A stretch of DNA of 15,261 nt from assembly GCA_036825435.1 (NCBI GenBank), contig DAISYG010000052.1:1-15261 (forward strand). The letters are read 5' to 3'. Every line of letters starts with the position of its first letter. Position 1 is the first letter of the stretch. Of the stretch, positions 7,283-14,813 are shown one piece after another. The notes under the pieces are model-generated. The model was not told where the DNA came from, made no database searches, and was given only the letters and a program-made list of their open reading frames with translations. The DNA comes from UBA931 sp036825435. Lineage in GTDB: Bacteria > Pseudomonadota > Gammaproteobacteria > Burkholderiales > Casimicrobiaceae. A program made the position numbers and the translations under genes.

Positions 7283-9577
7283 ATGGCCATCCAAGCATTA
7301 AAACCCGGGTATCGACTGAACGAATTTGAGATTCGCCGAACGGTAGGCGCGGGTGGTTTTGGCATTGTTTACGAAGCGTGGGATCATTCATTGAGCCGAA
7401 CCGTCGCGATCAAGGAATACATGCCTTCATCGCTGGCAGCACGAACGGTAGGTGTCACGGTTCATGTTATCTCTGAGGAGCACGCTTCGGTATTCTCGAA
7501 AGGCATGCGCAGCTTCATCAATGAAGCGCGAACATTGGCGCAATTTGATCATCCGGCGCTGTTGCGCGTTTATCGTTTTTGGGAGCAGAACGGGACAGCG
7601 TATATGGCCATGCCTTTTTATCGAGGCTGTACGCTGAAAGATTTGGTACGCAATCACCCAGAATTAATCAATGAAGGTTGGTTGAAACGTGTTTTATCGT
7701 CGTTGCTCGATGTGCTGACTTTTCTGCATAAGCACGATTGCTTTCATCGGGATATTGCGCCGGATAATATTTTCATTCTCGAAAATGGTACTCCTGTTCT
7801 TCTGGACTTTGGTGCTGCCCGAAAAATGATTGGGGAAGAAGAAGATATCCAGACGATTATTCTGAAACCTGGATACGCGCCTGTTGAACAGTATGCTGAA
7901 GATGGCTCTATGCCGCAAGGTTCCTGGACGGACGTTTACGCACTGGCTGCCGTAACGTATTTTGCGATGATCGGTCGTGCACCACCGAGCTCGGTGACCC
8001 GTGCAGTGCAGGATCCTCTGGTTCCGCTGGAAAAACAGGCGTTGCCCGGATATTCAGCCCAATTTTTGAGGGGGCTTGATCTGGGTTTGCGCGTAAATCC
8101 ACAGTCTCGTCCTGCAACTGCTGAAGATTTTCGACAGGCATTGAGCGTTCCGCGATCAGACTTTTATGCTCAAGCGGCAACGCGCAAACAAACAACTCCT
8201 GCTGCATCGACAAAATATATTGAGGAAGAAACGAGTCAGGAAGATACAGACAAGACGCGCATTTTTGTTTATGAAAATAACGGCGGAGCGGTACGCCCTG
8301 TTGAAACAGTAGTTGCCCCACCTACATATGAAGATCTTCGACCGATTTCCCCAGAGGTACAGAAAACCATCAATACCTCAACAAAAGATTCATCTTTGCG
8401 TACCGATTATAAGTCCGAACCAATAATCGCTGCCGCAACAGAAAGTGTCGGCACGAAAGAGCCGGAAGTTGTTTCCGAGCTGATGATTCAAAAGAAAAAG
8501 TCTAATCCGTTGCCAATTTTGAAAGAGCATATGGCTGAACCTGAACCGGCAATCACTGCTGCGACAGAAAACGTTGAGAAGACAATACAGGAAGCTGTTT
8601 CTGAGTCCACTACAGCAGCGCCAGCGCTGGAAGAACTTGAGCCTGAATCAGCAGCCATTGCCGAAACAGAGCGCGATGAAACAATATCGTCGGAAGTTGC
8701 GTCTGTTCATGAAAGAAAAAAAATTGATCTATTGCAAATCTTGAAAGAAAGGCGAATACCGATTGCGATCCCTGCGGGCATTGTCGGCGTTACTTTATTA
8801 GCGGGGGTATTGGCATTATGGCCTATCGCCGATGAGCCACAAGAAAATAATATCGTAGAGAGTAATGCGGAGGCATTATTCGATAAAACACCGGAGGTGA
8901 CAACATTTCACTTGCAAGACGAACAACTGGTCAATTCCCCAGCATTAGTTGATCCGATAGTTACATCAACAGAGCAAGATACCATCGTCGATCTTGATGA
9001 AGGCGCTTGGCAAAACGCGTTGGAAGCGTTCAACGCTTATTTGCAAGGTTTTCCTAACGGTCGATACGTTGTCTTGGCCAAAGAAAAAGTGGCAGTAGCG
9101 GCACTTGAGCAATCGGCTATTGCTCCGATATCCACGGAGCAAATCACTTCGCAACAATCTGATGAAATGCAAAATCCTGTGTTTGAGCCTGATGATGAGG
9201 CTTGGGAAGAGGCTGCAAAAATAGCAACACCAGATGCTTTTAGCGTTTATCTGCAAAAATTCCCTAATGGGAAGCATACAGCCATCGCGAGACGTGAGCT
9301 TGAAAAAGAACGGGCTATTGCAATAAATACACAACTACCTCAAGCTAAAGAAGAGCAGTCGGAAGGAGTGATGGAATTGCCTGTATGGTTGCAAATCAAG
9401 CCTTGGGGTACGGTCCGTGTTGGTGGAGAAGATCGAGGCGTTAGTCCGCCCCTGAAAAAATTGACGCTACCAATCGGTACGCATAAGATAGAAATTGAAA
9501 ATCCTTCTTTTGAGACCATAGAAATTGAATTCGTTGTCAAAGAGGGAGAAAGAAACATGTTGGCGGTTGATTTCTGA
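7283..9577 (+). CDS. PpkA-like transmembrane Ser/Thr kinase with periplasmic repeats and PEGA-like domain
   Basis: This 764-residue protein has an N-terminal kinase domain (about 10-285): glycine loop GAGGFG (22-27), VAIK Lys44, catalytic loop HRDIAPDN (155-162), DFG (175-177) and an APVEQY activation-segment end. The usual Lys two residues after the catalytic Asp is Ala159. An acidic, low-complexity linker (about 320-490) holds degenerate internal repeats. One membrane helix (about 491-512) sends the C-terminus to the periplasm. There, two copies of a W...YLQxFPNG repeat (about 572-606 and 637-676) precede a PEGA-like domain (699-764, with PWGTVRVGG). T6SS kinases of the PpkA type phosphorylate Fha and promote assembly; no Fha or PppA gene is in view. 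No Shine-Dalgarno sequence precedes the ATG, yet it is the only ATG that keeps the whole domain. Kinase identity is firm; the T6SS role rests on context. Confidence 0.9.
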   Translation: MAIQALKPGYRLNEFEIRRTVGAGGFGIVYEAWDHSLSRTVAIKEYMPSSLAARTVGVTVHVISEEHASVFSKGMRSFINEARTLAQFDHPALLRVYRFWEQNGTAYMAMPFYRGCTLKDLVRNHPELINEGWLKRVLSSLLDVLTFLHKHDCFHRDIAPDNIFILENGTPVLLDFGAARKMIGEEEDIQTIILKPGYAPVEQYAEDGSMPQGSWTDVYALAAVTYFAMIGRAPPSSVTRAVQDPLVPLEKQALPGYSAQFLRGLDLGLRVNPQSRPATAEDFRQALSVPRSDFYAQAATRKQTTPAASTKYIEEETSQEDTDKTRIFVYENNGGAVRPVETVVAPPTYEDLRPISPEVQKTINTSTKDSSLRTDYKSEPIIAAATESVGTKEPEVVSELMIQKKKSNPLPILKEHMAEPEPAITAATENVEKTIQEAVSESTTAAPALEELEPESAAIAETERDETISSEVASVHERKKIDLLQILKERRIPIAIPAGIVGVTLLAGVLALWPIADEPQENNIVESNAEALFDKTPEVTTFHLQDEQLVNSPALVDPIVTSTEQDTIVDLDEGAWQNALEAFNAYLQGFPNGRYVVLAKEKVAVAALEQSAIAPISTEQITSQQSDEMQNPVFEPDDEAWEEAAKIATPDAFSVYLQKFPNGKHTAIARRELEKERAIAINTQLPQAKEEQSEGVMELPVWLQIKPWGTVRVGGEDRGVSPPLKKLTLPIGTHKIEIENPSFETIEIEFVVKEGERNMLAVDF

Positions 9578-9593
9578 CAAGAAAGGAAAACGG

Positions 9594-10466
9594 ATGAAAA
9601 AAGCAGGTATATTATTGCTTTTGCTACTTGTTGCACCGTGGGCAATATCAAGGCAGGAGCTTCCATTTTGTGAAGAGTTGCCCGGGATGCAGCGCAAAAG
9701 TAGCACGGTTCAGGAAAAGATGGCGCAAGGCATTGCTGCTTTTGACCAAGGTGAATATTCGCGCGCAGCTAATGCGTTCAAACAAGCTTTGCATTTAAAT
9801 CCTTCTCCTGCGGATGCAGGAGTTGCATACAAATATTTGGCTTTCTACTATTGCATTAATGGTGCAGCGTTGCAATGCGAAACCGAGTTTCTTCGAGCGT
9901 TGCAGGCTGATCCGGAATTCGCTCTGGAGCCGGCCGAACAAAATCATCAAGCTTGGTCAGGAGCCTATGTCCGTGCCTTGACGAAACACCAGGGACAGTG
10001 CGTTCCCAAACCTGCGGTGCAGGTAGCGGCAGCAACGCAAACACCATCGCAATCGGAAGAACAAGGAGCAATACAAACGCCATCGCAGCCGGAGAAAAAA
10101 AGCGCGGCGCAACCAAAGCAAAAGAGCGCGGTGAAAACGAAACCATCGACGCTATCGACGGCGGAGCAAAACGATACGCCATCTATGAAATTAGACAAGA
10201 GTGAAAAAGCTGATGAGAGGGTGAAGCATCTGACGAATCAAGAGGCGGCGGGCAAAGGTGTCGCCATATTGAGACTAAATGTATTTCCTTGGGGAACAGT
10301 GTACGTTGATGGCAAAGAGGTGGCACTGACGCCTCCTCAAAAAGAGGTGGAAGTTACGGCGGGAATGCGTCAGGTTGAGGTTCGTAGCAACAACAGCGCG
10401 TCGACCTTTTCGCAAACTTATACACTCGCGCCAGGAGAAGAAGTTGTGTTATCGTATCGGTTTTAA
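9594..10466 (+). CDS. Secreted TPR protein with C-terminal PEGA-like domain
   Basis: The 290-residue product starts at the ATG at 9594, preceded by AAAGGA; an in-frame extension to 9525 would overlap the kinase gene and bury the signal peptide. MKKAGILLLLLLVAPWAIS looks like a Sec signal peptide without a lipobox, so a periplasmic protein is likely. Residues 40-125 hold TPR-like helices (GIAAFDQGEYSRAANAFKQA and YKYLAFYYCINGA). A Q/P/K-rich linker contains two 12-residue tandem repeats (147-158 and 159-170). The last 67 residues form a PEGA-like domain with FPWGTVYVDGKE, closely resembling the tail of the kinase before it. The TPR part resembles the next gene product. No exact family name can be given; a periplasmic partner of the kinase is inferred. 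It begins 16 bases after the kinase stop. Confidence 0.82.
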   Translation: MKKAGILLLLLLVAPWAISRQELPFCEELPGMQRKSSTVQEKMAQGIAAFDQGEYSRAANAFKQALHLNPSPADAGVAYKYLAFYYCINGAALQCETEFLRALQADPEFALEPAEQNHQAWSGAYVRALTKHQGQCVPKPAVQVAAATQTPSQSEEQGAIQTPSQPEKKSAAQPKQKSAVKTKPSTLSTAEQNDTPSMKLDKSEKADERVKHLTNQEAAGKGVAILRLNVFPWGTVYVDGKEVALTPPQKEVEVTAGMRQVEVRSNNSASTFSQTYTLAPGEEVVLSYRF

Positions 10467-10478
10467 TCATCCTCAGCC

Positions 10479-10943
10479 ATGAAATCAAAAAATATTTATC
10501 TTGTTTTAGTGTTGGCACTGACAATGGGTGTGTTGACTTCTTGCGAAACTGTCCCGGAGCAGCCTCCGTCGCCTCCGCCTACACCTGAGGAGATCGCAGC
10601 TGAGAAATCAGCGGAAGCCTTGCAGCAAGGCATTGCACTTTATGAAAGAGGTGATTTTGAGCTGGCCATCCGAATCCTTTCCACGACGAACTGGATATGG
10701 GATGCCCCCTCACCCGTGGCAACAAAAGTGGAAGCACACAAATATATGGCTTTCAGTTATTGTGTCACGAATCGCGAAGAACAGTGCCAAGAGCAATTTG
10801 AGCATGCGTTGCGACTGGATAAAGATTTCATCTTGTCCGAAGCGGAGCGTGGGCATCCTTTATGGTGGAGAACCTATTTACTTGCCTATTATATTGTTGA
10901 AGGTAAAAAGCGAGTAAATGCCGACTTGGAAAGCTCATCATGA
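10479..10943 (+). CDS. tssQ: TssQ-like T6SS-associated TPR lipoprotein
   Basis: This 154-residue protein has a lipoprotein signal: hydrophobic residues 6-19 and the lipobox LTSC with Cys22, then a proline-rich spacer (PEQPPSPPPTPEE). The rest is TPR-like (QQGIALYERGDFELAIRIL, HKYMAFSYCVTNREEQCQEQ and FEHALRLDKDF), ending in a W/Y-rich segment. The small size, lipobox and TPR fit the TssQ family of T6SS-associated lipoproteins, a recalled family name I cannot verify here. The same pattern (YLAFYYC / YMAFSYC, then QC, then LxxDxxF) occurs in the protein just before it, so the two look like diverged duplicates. It begins 12 bases after that gene, with no clear Shine-Dalgarno sequence. A 78-base gap without an evident promoter follows before tssA. 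Confidence 0.78.
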   Translation: MKSKNIYLVLVLALTMGVLTSCETVPEQPPSPPPTPEEIAAEKSAEALQQGIALYERGDFELAIRILSTTNWIWDAPSPVATKVEAHKYMAFSYCVTNREEQCQEQFEHALRLDKDFILSEAERGHPLWWRTYLLAYYIVEGKKRVNADLESSS

Positions 10944-11011
10944 CACTCATTGCCTGCACTTTGCGAAAATAACCGAAAACCAAATGCCGCGTTTTGAACA
11001 GAAGAGGGAGA

Positions 11012-11017
11012 AGGAGG
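11012..11017 (+). promoter_or_regulatory. Ribosome binding site deciding the GTG start of tssA
   Basis: AGGAGG sits 4 bases before the GTG at 11022. An ATG overlapping that GTG (11020-11022) reads ATG TGG ATC TGA and stops at once, so the GTG is the working start. The purine-rich run before it (from about 11001) offers further SD-like positions. Confidence 0.7.
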
Positions 11018-11021
11018 AAAT

Positions 11022-12020
11022 GTGGATCTGAGTGTATGCTTTGCTGAAATTGCGGGAGAGCATTCTTGTGGGCCGGACTTTGAATACCATCCCGAGTTTC
11101 TGGCACTACAGGAAGCGACATTAAGTAAACCCGAACAGCAATTCGGAGAAACGGTTATTCCCGCCGAGCTTCCGGACTGGCGCGCTGTTGAAAAACAGGC
11201 ACTGGCGCTTTGTGCCCGGACAAAAGATTTGCGCATTGCTGTGATACTGGCGCGTGCCTGCCTCAAAAATTACGGAATAGAAGGTTTGGCGCAAACCCTA
11301 CAGTTGATCCTGCAATGGCTACAGCAATATTGGGATGACGTACACCCACGCATCGAAGCAGATGGCGAGGAACACGATCCTTTTTTGCGTACTAACGCCC
11401 TGATGCAGTTGGTTGATACTGAAGCGTTGATTGCCGATTTGCGAAGCAACGTGGTGATTTCGCCGCCGGGAATGGGCTCGATTCAAGTGCGCCAATTAGA
11501 GATGCTGATTGACGGCAAAATCATGGACAGTGTGCCCGGAAGCACGCCTGAACAAGTATTGGCGGCATTGCGTGAAGCCAAGCATAATAGCGAGCCTACC
11601 GTGCTGGCGCTGGAGCAGGCGCGAGAGCATTTAGAAGTCATTGATCGACTCCTTCATAATCGTCTGGGCGACATGCAGTCGCCTGACCTAGACGTTTTGC
11701 TACAGCTTTTGAGCGCGTTGACGCGACCACTTCAAGGAGAGGATACCGAAAATACGGATGTCGATGCAGCAATGACAGAATCGGCGATGGCTGACAACCA
11801 AGGGCGAGCAAGATCGGGAGAGATTCGGTCACGCGACGATGCTTTGCGGGCGTTGGATCGCGTATGTGTTTATCTTGAGCGGCACGAGCCGACCAACCCG
11901 GCACCGTTCTTGTTGCGTCGCGCCAAAAAGTTGATGACCTCGAATTTTCTTGAGATTATCCAAGACTTGGCACCAGACAGCGTTAATCAAATTGAACGAG
12001 TTACCGGCCCCAATCAGTAA
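11022..12020 (+). CDS. tssA: TssA, T6SS assembly-priming protein (short type)
   Basis: TssA (ImpA family) binds the membrane complex and baseplate and primes growth of the tail tube and sheath. The 332-residue product has the conserved N-terminal ImpA domain (about 10-130: GPDFEYHPEFLALQEA, PDWRAVEKQA, ILARACLKNYGIEGLAQTL, DPFLRTNALMQL). The C-terminal block (about 262-325: RDDALRALDRVCVYLERHEP and FLLRRAKKLMTSNFLEIIQD) is the EP/RRA motif of the short TssA class, as in Pseudomonas TssA1, rather than the long class with VasJ/VasL-type ends. A variable linker (about 215-262) joins them. The start is GTG with a strong AGGAGG just upstream. It lies 78 bases after the lipoprotein gene and 45 bases before tssB. 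Confidence 0.93.
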   Translation: MDLSVCFAEIAGEHSCGPDFEYHPEFLALQEATLSKPEQQFGETVIPAELPDWRAVEKQALALCARTKDLRIAVILARACLKNYGIEGLAQTLQLILQWLQQYWDDVHPRIEADGEEHDPFLRTNALMQLVDTEALIADLRSNVVISPPGMGSIQVRQLEMLIDGKIMDSVPGSTPEQVLAALREAKHNSEPTVLALEQAREHLEVIDRLLHNRLGDMQSPDLDVLLQLLSALTRPLQGEDTENTDVDAAMTESAMADNQGRARSGEIRSRDDALRALDRVCVYLERHEPTNPAPFLLRRAKKLMTSNFLEIIQDLAPDSVNQIERVTGPNQ

Positions 12021-12065
12021 TAAAGATCACAGAAACATCGTCTTTTTTTATCAAGGAGAAGTCAA

Positions 12066-12626
12066 GTGAGTACCACCAAGCCCATCACCAAAACTGGCAA
12101 AAGCGGTCAAAAATTTATTGCTCGTAATCGGGCTCCGCGTGTCCAGATCGAATACGATGTTGAAATTTATGGCGCTGAGAAAAAAATCCAGTTGCCTTTT
12201 GTCATGGGGGTTTTAGCCGAGTTATCGGGCAAACCGCTGGAGCCGCTTCCTGATATTGCGGATCGCAAGTTTCTCGAAATTGATTTGGACAATTTCGACA
12301 GCCGAATGAAAGCCATGAAGCCGCGCGTTGCGATGCAGGTACCCAACATGCTGACCGGAGACGGCAATCTGAATATTGATATTACGTTTGACAGCATGGA
12401 TGATTTTTCGCCGGCGGCTGTCGCGAAAAAAATTGAGCCATTGCGGAAGCTGCTTGAAGCCAGAACCAGTCTGTTCAATCTCTTATCGTATATGGACGGC
12501 AAAACCGGAGCTGAAGAATTGATCAATGAAGTGCTGCATGATCCGGCGCTTCTGAAAACATTGGCTGCAACACCCAAGCCTGCCGCGTCTGAGGCGCCGC
12601 CTGCGGCAGAGTCCGAGAACCCGTAA
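12066..12626 (+). CDS. tssB: TssB, T6SS sheath small subunit
   Basis: TssB (VipA family) pairs with TssC to build the contractile sheath. The 186-residue protein carries the family signature RAPRVQIEYDVEIYGAEKK, then LPFVMGVLAELSGKP, then DLDNFDSRMKAMKPRV and later YMDGKTGAEELI. Its C-terminal tail (about 165-186) is rich in Ala, Pro and Glu and probably disordered. The start is GTG at 12066, with AAGGAG (12053-12058) 7 bases ahead; no competing ATG fits. It lies 21 bases before tssC, so the two sheath subunits are cotranscribed, as is usual. Confidence 0.97.
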   Translation: MSTTKPITKTGKSGQKFIARNRAPRVQIEYDVEIYGAEKKIQLPFVMGVLAELSGKPLEPLPDIADRKFLEIDLDNFDSRMKAMKPRVAMQVPNMLTGDGNLNIDITFDSMDDFSPAAVAKKIEPLRKLLEARTSLFNLLSYMDGKTGAEELINEVLHDPALLKTLAATPKPAASEAPPAAESENP

Positions 12627-12647
12627 GCGAGCATATGGAGATTTGAC

Positions 12648-14174
12648 ATGGCTACAAACAAGACCCAGCAGGCGGCAGTCGCCCAAACGCAAACAGTCGA
12701 GACGCAAGAGTTTGCCTCGTTGCTGCAAAAGGAATTTCGTCCAAAAACAGAGCAAGCCAAGGAAGCCGTTGAAAACGCCGTGCGTACACTGGCGGAACAG
12801 GCATTGAGTAATGCGTCAGTAATTTCGAAAGATGCTTATCAAACGGTCGAGGCGATCATTGCCGAAATTGATCGCAAAATGTCCGAGCAAATTAACGCGA
12901 TCATGCACCACCCTGATTTTCAGGCGTTGGAATCGGCATGGCGGGGACTGCATTATCTTGTACACAATACCGAAACCGACGAATTATTGAAAATCCGTGT
13001 ATTCAATATTTCCAAAAAAGAATTGCACCGCACTCTGCGGCGTTACAAAGGTACGGGTTGGGATCAGAGTCCGATTTTCAAACGCGTCTATGAAGAAGAA
13101 TACGGACAATTCGGCGGCGAACCCTATGGTTGCCTTGTCGGCGACTATTATTTTGATCATAGCCCGGTCGATGTTGAACTGTTGCGCGAAATTGGCAAAA
13201 TATCGGCGGCTTCTCATGTGCCGTTCATTACAGGTGCCGCACCGACCGTAATGCAAATGGATTCATGGCAGGAATTGGCTAACCCGCGCGATTTGACGAA
13301 GATTTTCATGTCCACAGAGTATGCGCCGTGGCGTAGCTTGCGTGATTCAGACGACTCTCGCTATATCGGATTGGCGATGCCACGCTTTCTGTCTCGTTTG
13401 CCTTATGGCATTAACAGCAATCCGGTCGATGAGTTCGATTTTGAGGAAGACACCGATGGCGCGGATCATGCCAAATTCACTTGGGCCAATGCCGCTTATG
13501 CGATGGCGGTGAACATCAACCGTTCCTTCAAATATTATGGTTGGTGTACCTCAATTCGTGGTGTTGAGTCAGGTGGTGCGGTAGAAGATTTACCCTGTCA
13601 CACTTTCCCGACAGATGATGGCGGTGTTGATATGAAATGTCCGACAGAAATCGCCATTTCTGACAGACGTGAAGCCGAGTTGGCCAAAAACGGTTTCATG
13701 CCGTTGTTACACCGCAAAAACAGCGATGTTGCTGCTTTTATCGGCGCACAATCTCTGCATAAACCCGCTGAATATTACGATGCTGATGCGACCGCCAACG
13801 CCAATTTATCCGCGCGCCTGCCATATATGTTTGCCTGCTGCCGGTTTGCACATTATCTGAAGTGTATCGTGCGCGACAAAATCGGTTCTTTCAAAGAACG
13901 CGATGACATGGAGCGCTGGTTAAACGACTGGATTATCAACTACGTTGATGGCGACCCGCTGAACTCTTCACAAGAGACCAAGGCTAAAAAACCGCTGGCC
14001 GATGCGAAGGTAACAGTGGAAGAAGTGGCGGACAACCCGGGTTATTACACCTCCAAGTTTTTCTTGCGGCCACACTATCAACTAGAGGGGTTGACTGTTT
14101 CTTTGCGTTTGGTATCCAGATTGCCCTCGCTTAAAGAAGGGAAAACCAGCGCGCAATTGAAACGAGATCGTTAA
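12648..14174 (+). CDS. tssC: TssC, T6SS sheath large subunit
   Basis: TssC (VipB family) is the major sheath subunit, recycled by ClpV after contraction. The 508-residue protein matches family length. Characteristic stretches include WRGLHYLVHNTETDELLKIR, EEEYGQFGGEPYGCLVGDYY, HVPFITGAAP, YIGLAMPRFLSRLPYG, FKYYGWCTSIRGVESGGAVE and the C-terminal FFLRPHYQLEGLTVSLRLVS. The ATG at 12648 has GGAG about 10 bases ahead. The first 35 residues are Gln/Thr/Ala-rich and variable, as in other TssCs. The stop at 14174 is followed by a gap of 122 bases to hcp, with a possible leaky terminator and promoter, so hcp can be expressed at a different level. Confidence 0.98.
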   Translation: MATNKTQQAAVAQTQTVETQEFASLLQKEFRPKTEQAKEAVENAVRTLAEQALSNASVISKDAYQTVEAIIAEIDRKMSEQINAIMHHPDFQALESAWRGLHYLVHNTETDELLKIRVFNISKKELHRTLRRYKGTGWDQSPIFKRVYEEEYGQFGGEPYGCLVGDYYFDHSPVDVELLREIGKISAASHVPFITGAAPTVMQMDSWQELANPRDLTKIFMSTEYAPWRSLRDSDDSRYIGLAMPRFLSRLPYGINSNPVDEFDFEEDTDGADHAKFTWANAAYAMAVNINRSFKYYGWCTSIRGVESGGAVEDLPCHTFPTDDGGVDMKCPTEIAISDRREAELAKNGFMPLLHRKNSDVAAFIGAQSLHKPAEYYDADATANANLSARLPYMFACCRFAHYLKCIVRDKIGSFKERDDMERWLNDWIINYVDGDPLNSSQETKAKKPLADAKVTVEEVADNPGYYTSKFFLRPHYQLEGLTVSLRLVSRLPSLKEGKTSAQLKRDR

Positions 14175-14188
14175 AAAAACGTTTCAGT

Positions 14189-14210
14189 ACTATGCAATAG
14201 TTTTTTATTT
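14189..14210 (+). terminator. Possible weak terminator between tssC and hcp
   Basis: ACTAT-GCA-ATAGT forms a 5-base stem (14189-14201) and runs directly into TTTTTT and further T-rich sequence to 14210. A second, longer-looped pair (TGAAACG at 14158-14164 with CGTTTCA at 14180-14186) lies just upstream and reaches back into the tssC stop. The stem is short and AT-rich, so at most partial termination or RNA-end protection is expected. Confidence 0.3.
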
Positions 14211-14219
14211 GTGTAGAAT
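14191..14219 (+). promoter_or_regulatory. Candidate promoter for hcp
   Basis: TAGAAT (14214-14219; five of six against TATAAT) is a fair -10 element, but the hexamer 17 bases upstream, TATGCA (14191-14196), is a poor -35. A separate promoter would fit the high Hcp demand and the gap after tssC. It could need an activator. Evidence is weak. Confidence 0.3.
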
Positions 14220-14284
14220 ATGCGACGTAATTGAGTCATGCTTGTGGTCTTGGCATTGAAAGACCGATTTTCAACCTAACGTAC

Positions 14285-14289
14285 GGGAG
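14285..14289 (+). promoter_or_regulatory. Ribosome binding site deciding the hcp start
   Basis: GGGAG lies 7 bases before the ATG at 14297 and fixes that as the hcp start. The in-frame TTG at 14231 lacks such a site and would add 22 residues foreign to the Hcp family. Confidence 0.8.
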
Positions 14290-14296
14290 TAAAAGA

Positions 14297-14776
14297 ATGT
14301 CAATCTGCATGTTTATGAAAGTAGATGGAGCAAGCGGTGAATCCAAAGATGCCAGCCACAGCGGTTGGACAGACATTGATTCTTTTTCATGGGGCGCAAC
14401 ACAACCGGGCACCATGGCAAGCGGTGGCGGTGGTGGCGCAGCGAAAGTCAGCTTCAATGATTTGACGGTTGTGGCGAAAGTAGATCGCGCAACACCAGCC
14501 ATTTTGAAAAATTGTTCATCCGGCAAACACCTCGGAAAAGTCGAGATTTCCACATGCAAAGCCGGTGGCGATCAGATCGAATTTTCCAGAATCACGCTGA
14601 CTGACGTCATGGTGACGGCGGTACAGTTTTCCGGCACGGAAGACAATCAAGTGTTGGTCAACTACAGCTTTCAGGCATCACAAGTGCGCCAGCAATATTG
14701 GGAGCAGTTGGAAAGCGGTGGTCGTGGTCCCGAAGTGCAAATGGGCTGGGATGTCAAACAAAACGTCGAGATGTAA
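14297..14776 (+). CDS. hcp: Hcp (TssD), T6SS tail-tube protein
   Basis: Hcp forms hexameric rings that stack into the inner tube, is expelled with the spike, and can carry effectors in its lumen. The 159-residue product is of the size of Pseudomonas Hcp1 and shares its pattern: MFMKVDGASGESKD, DIDSFSWGATQPGTM, the glycine run SGGGGGAAKVSFNDL, VDRATPAILKNCSSGKH, then KAGGDQIEFSRITLTDVMV, and the end MGWDVKQNVEM. There is no C-terminal effector extension, so it is a structural Hcp. It is the last gene of the cluster and is followed 37 bases later by a strong terminator. No vgrG follows, unlike many hcp genes. Confidence 0.97.
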   Translation: MSICMFMKVDGASGESKDASHSGWTDIDSFSWGATQPGTMASGGGGGAAKVSFNDLTVVAKVDRATPAILKNCSSGKHLGKVEISTCKAGGDQIEFSRITLTDVMVTAVQFSGTEDNQVLVNYSFQASQVRQQYWEQLESGGRGPEVQMGWDVKQNVEM

Positions 14777-14813
14777 TTTTGCATCGCGTCCATAGGGGCA
14801 GCACAGAACAAGG

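Noticed and set aside
9525..9593. Upstream start of the secreted TPR protein overlapping the kinase gene
   Set aside because: It would place charged residues before the signal peptide; the ATG at 9594 has a ribosome site and an ideal signal start.
9953..10204. Overlapping frames in both directions over the linker of the secreted TPR protein
   Set aside because: Low-complexity repeated codons leave several frames open by chance; only the frame with signal peptide, TPR and PEGA is coherent.
14231..14296. TTG start extending hcp by 22 residues
   Set aside because: No ribosome site precedes it, and the ATG at 14297 has GGGAG at good spacing and gives the standard Hcp N-terminus.
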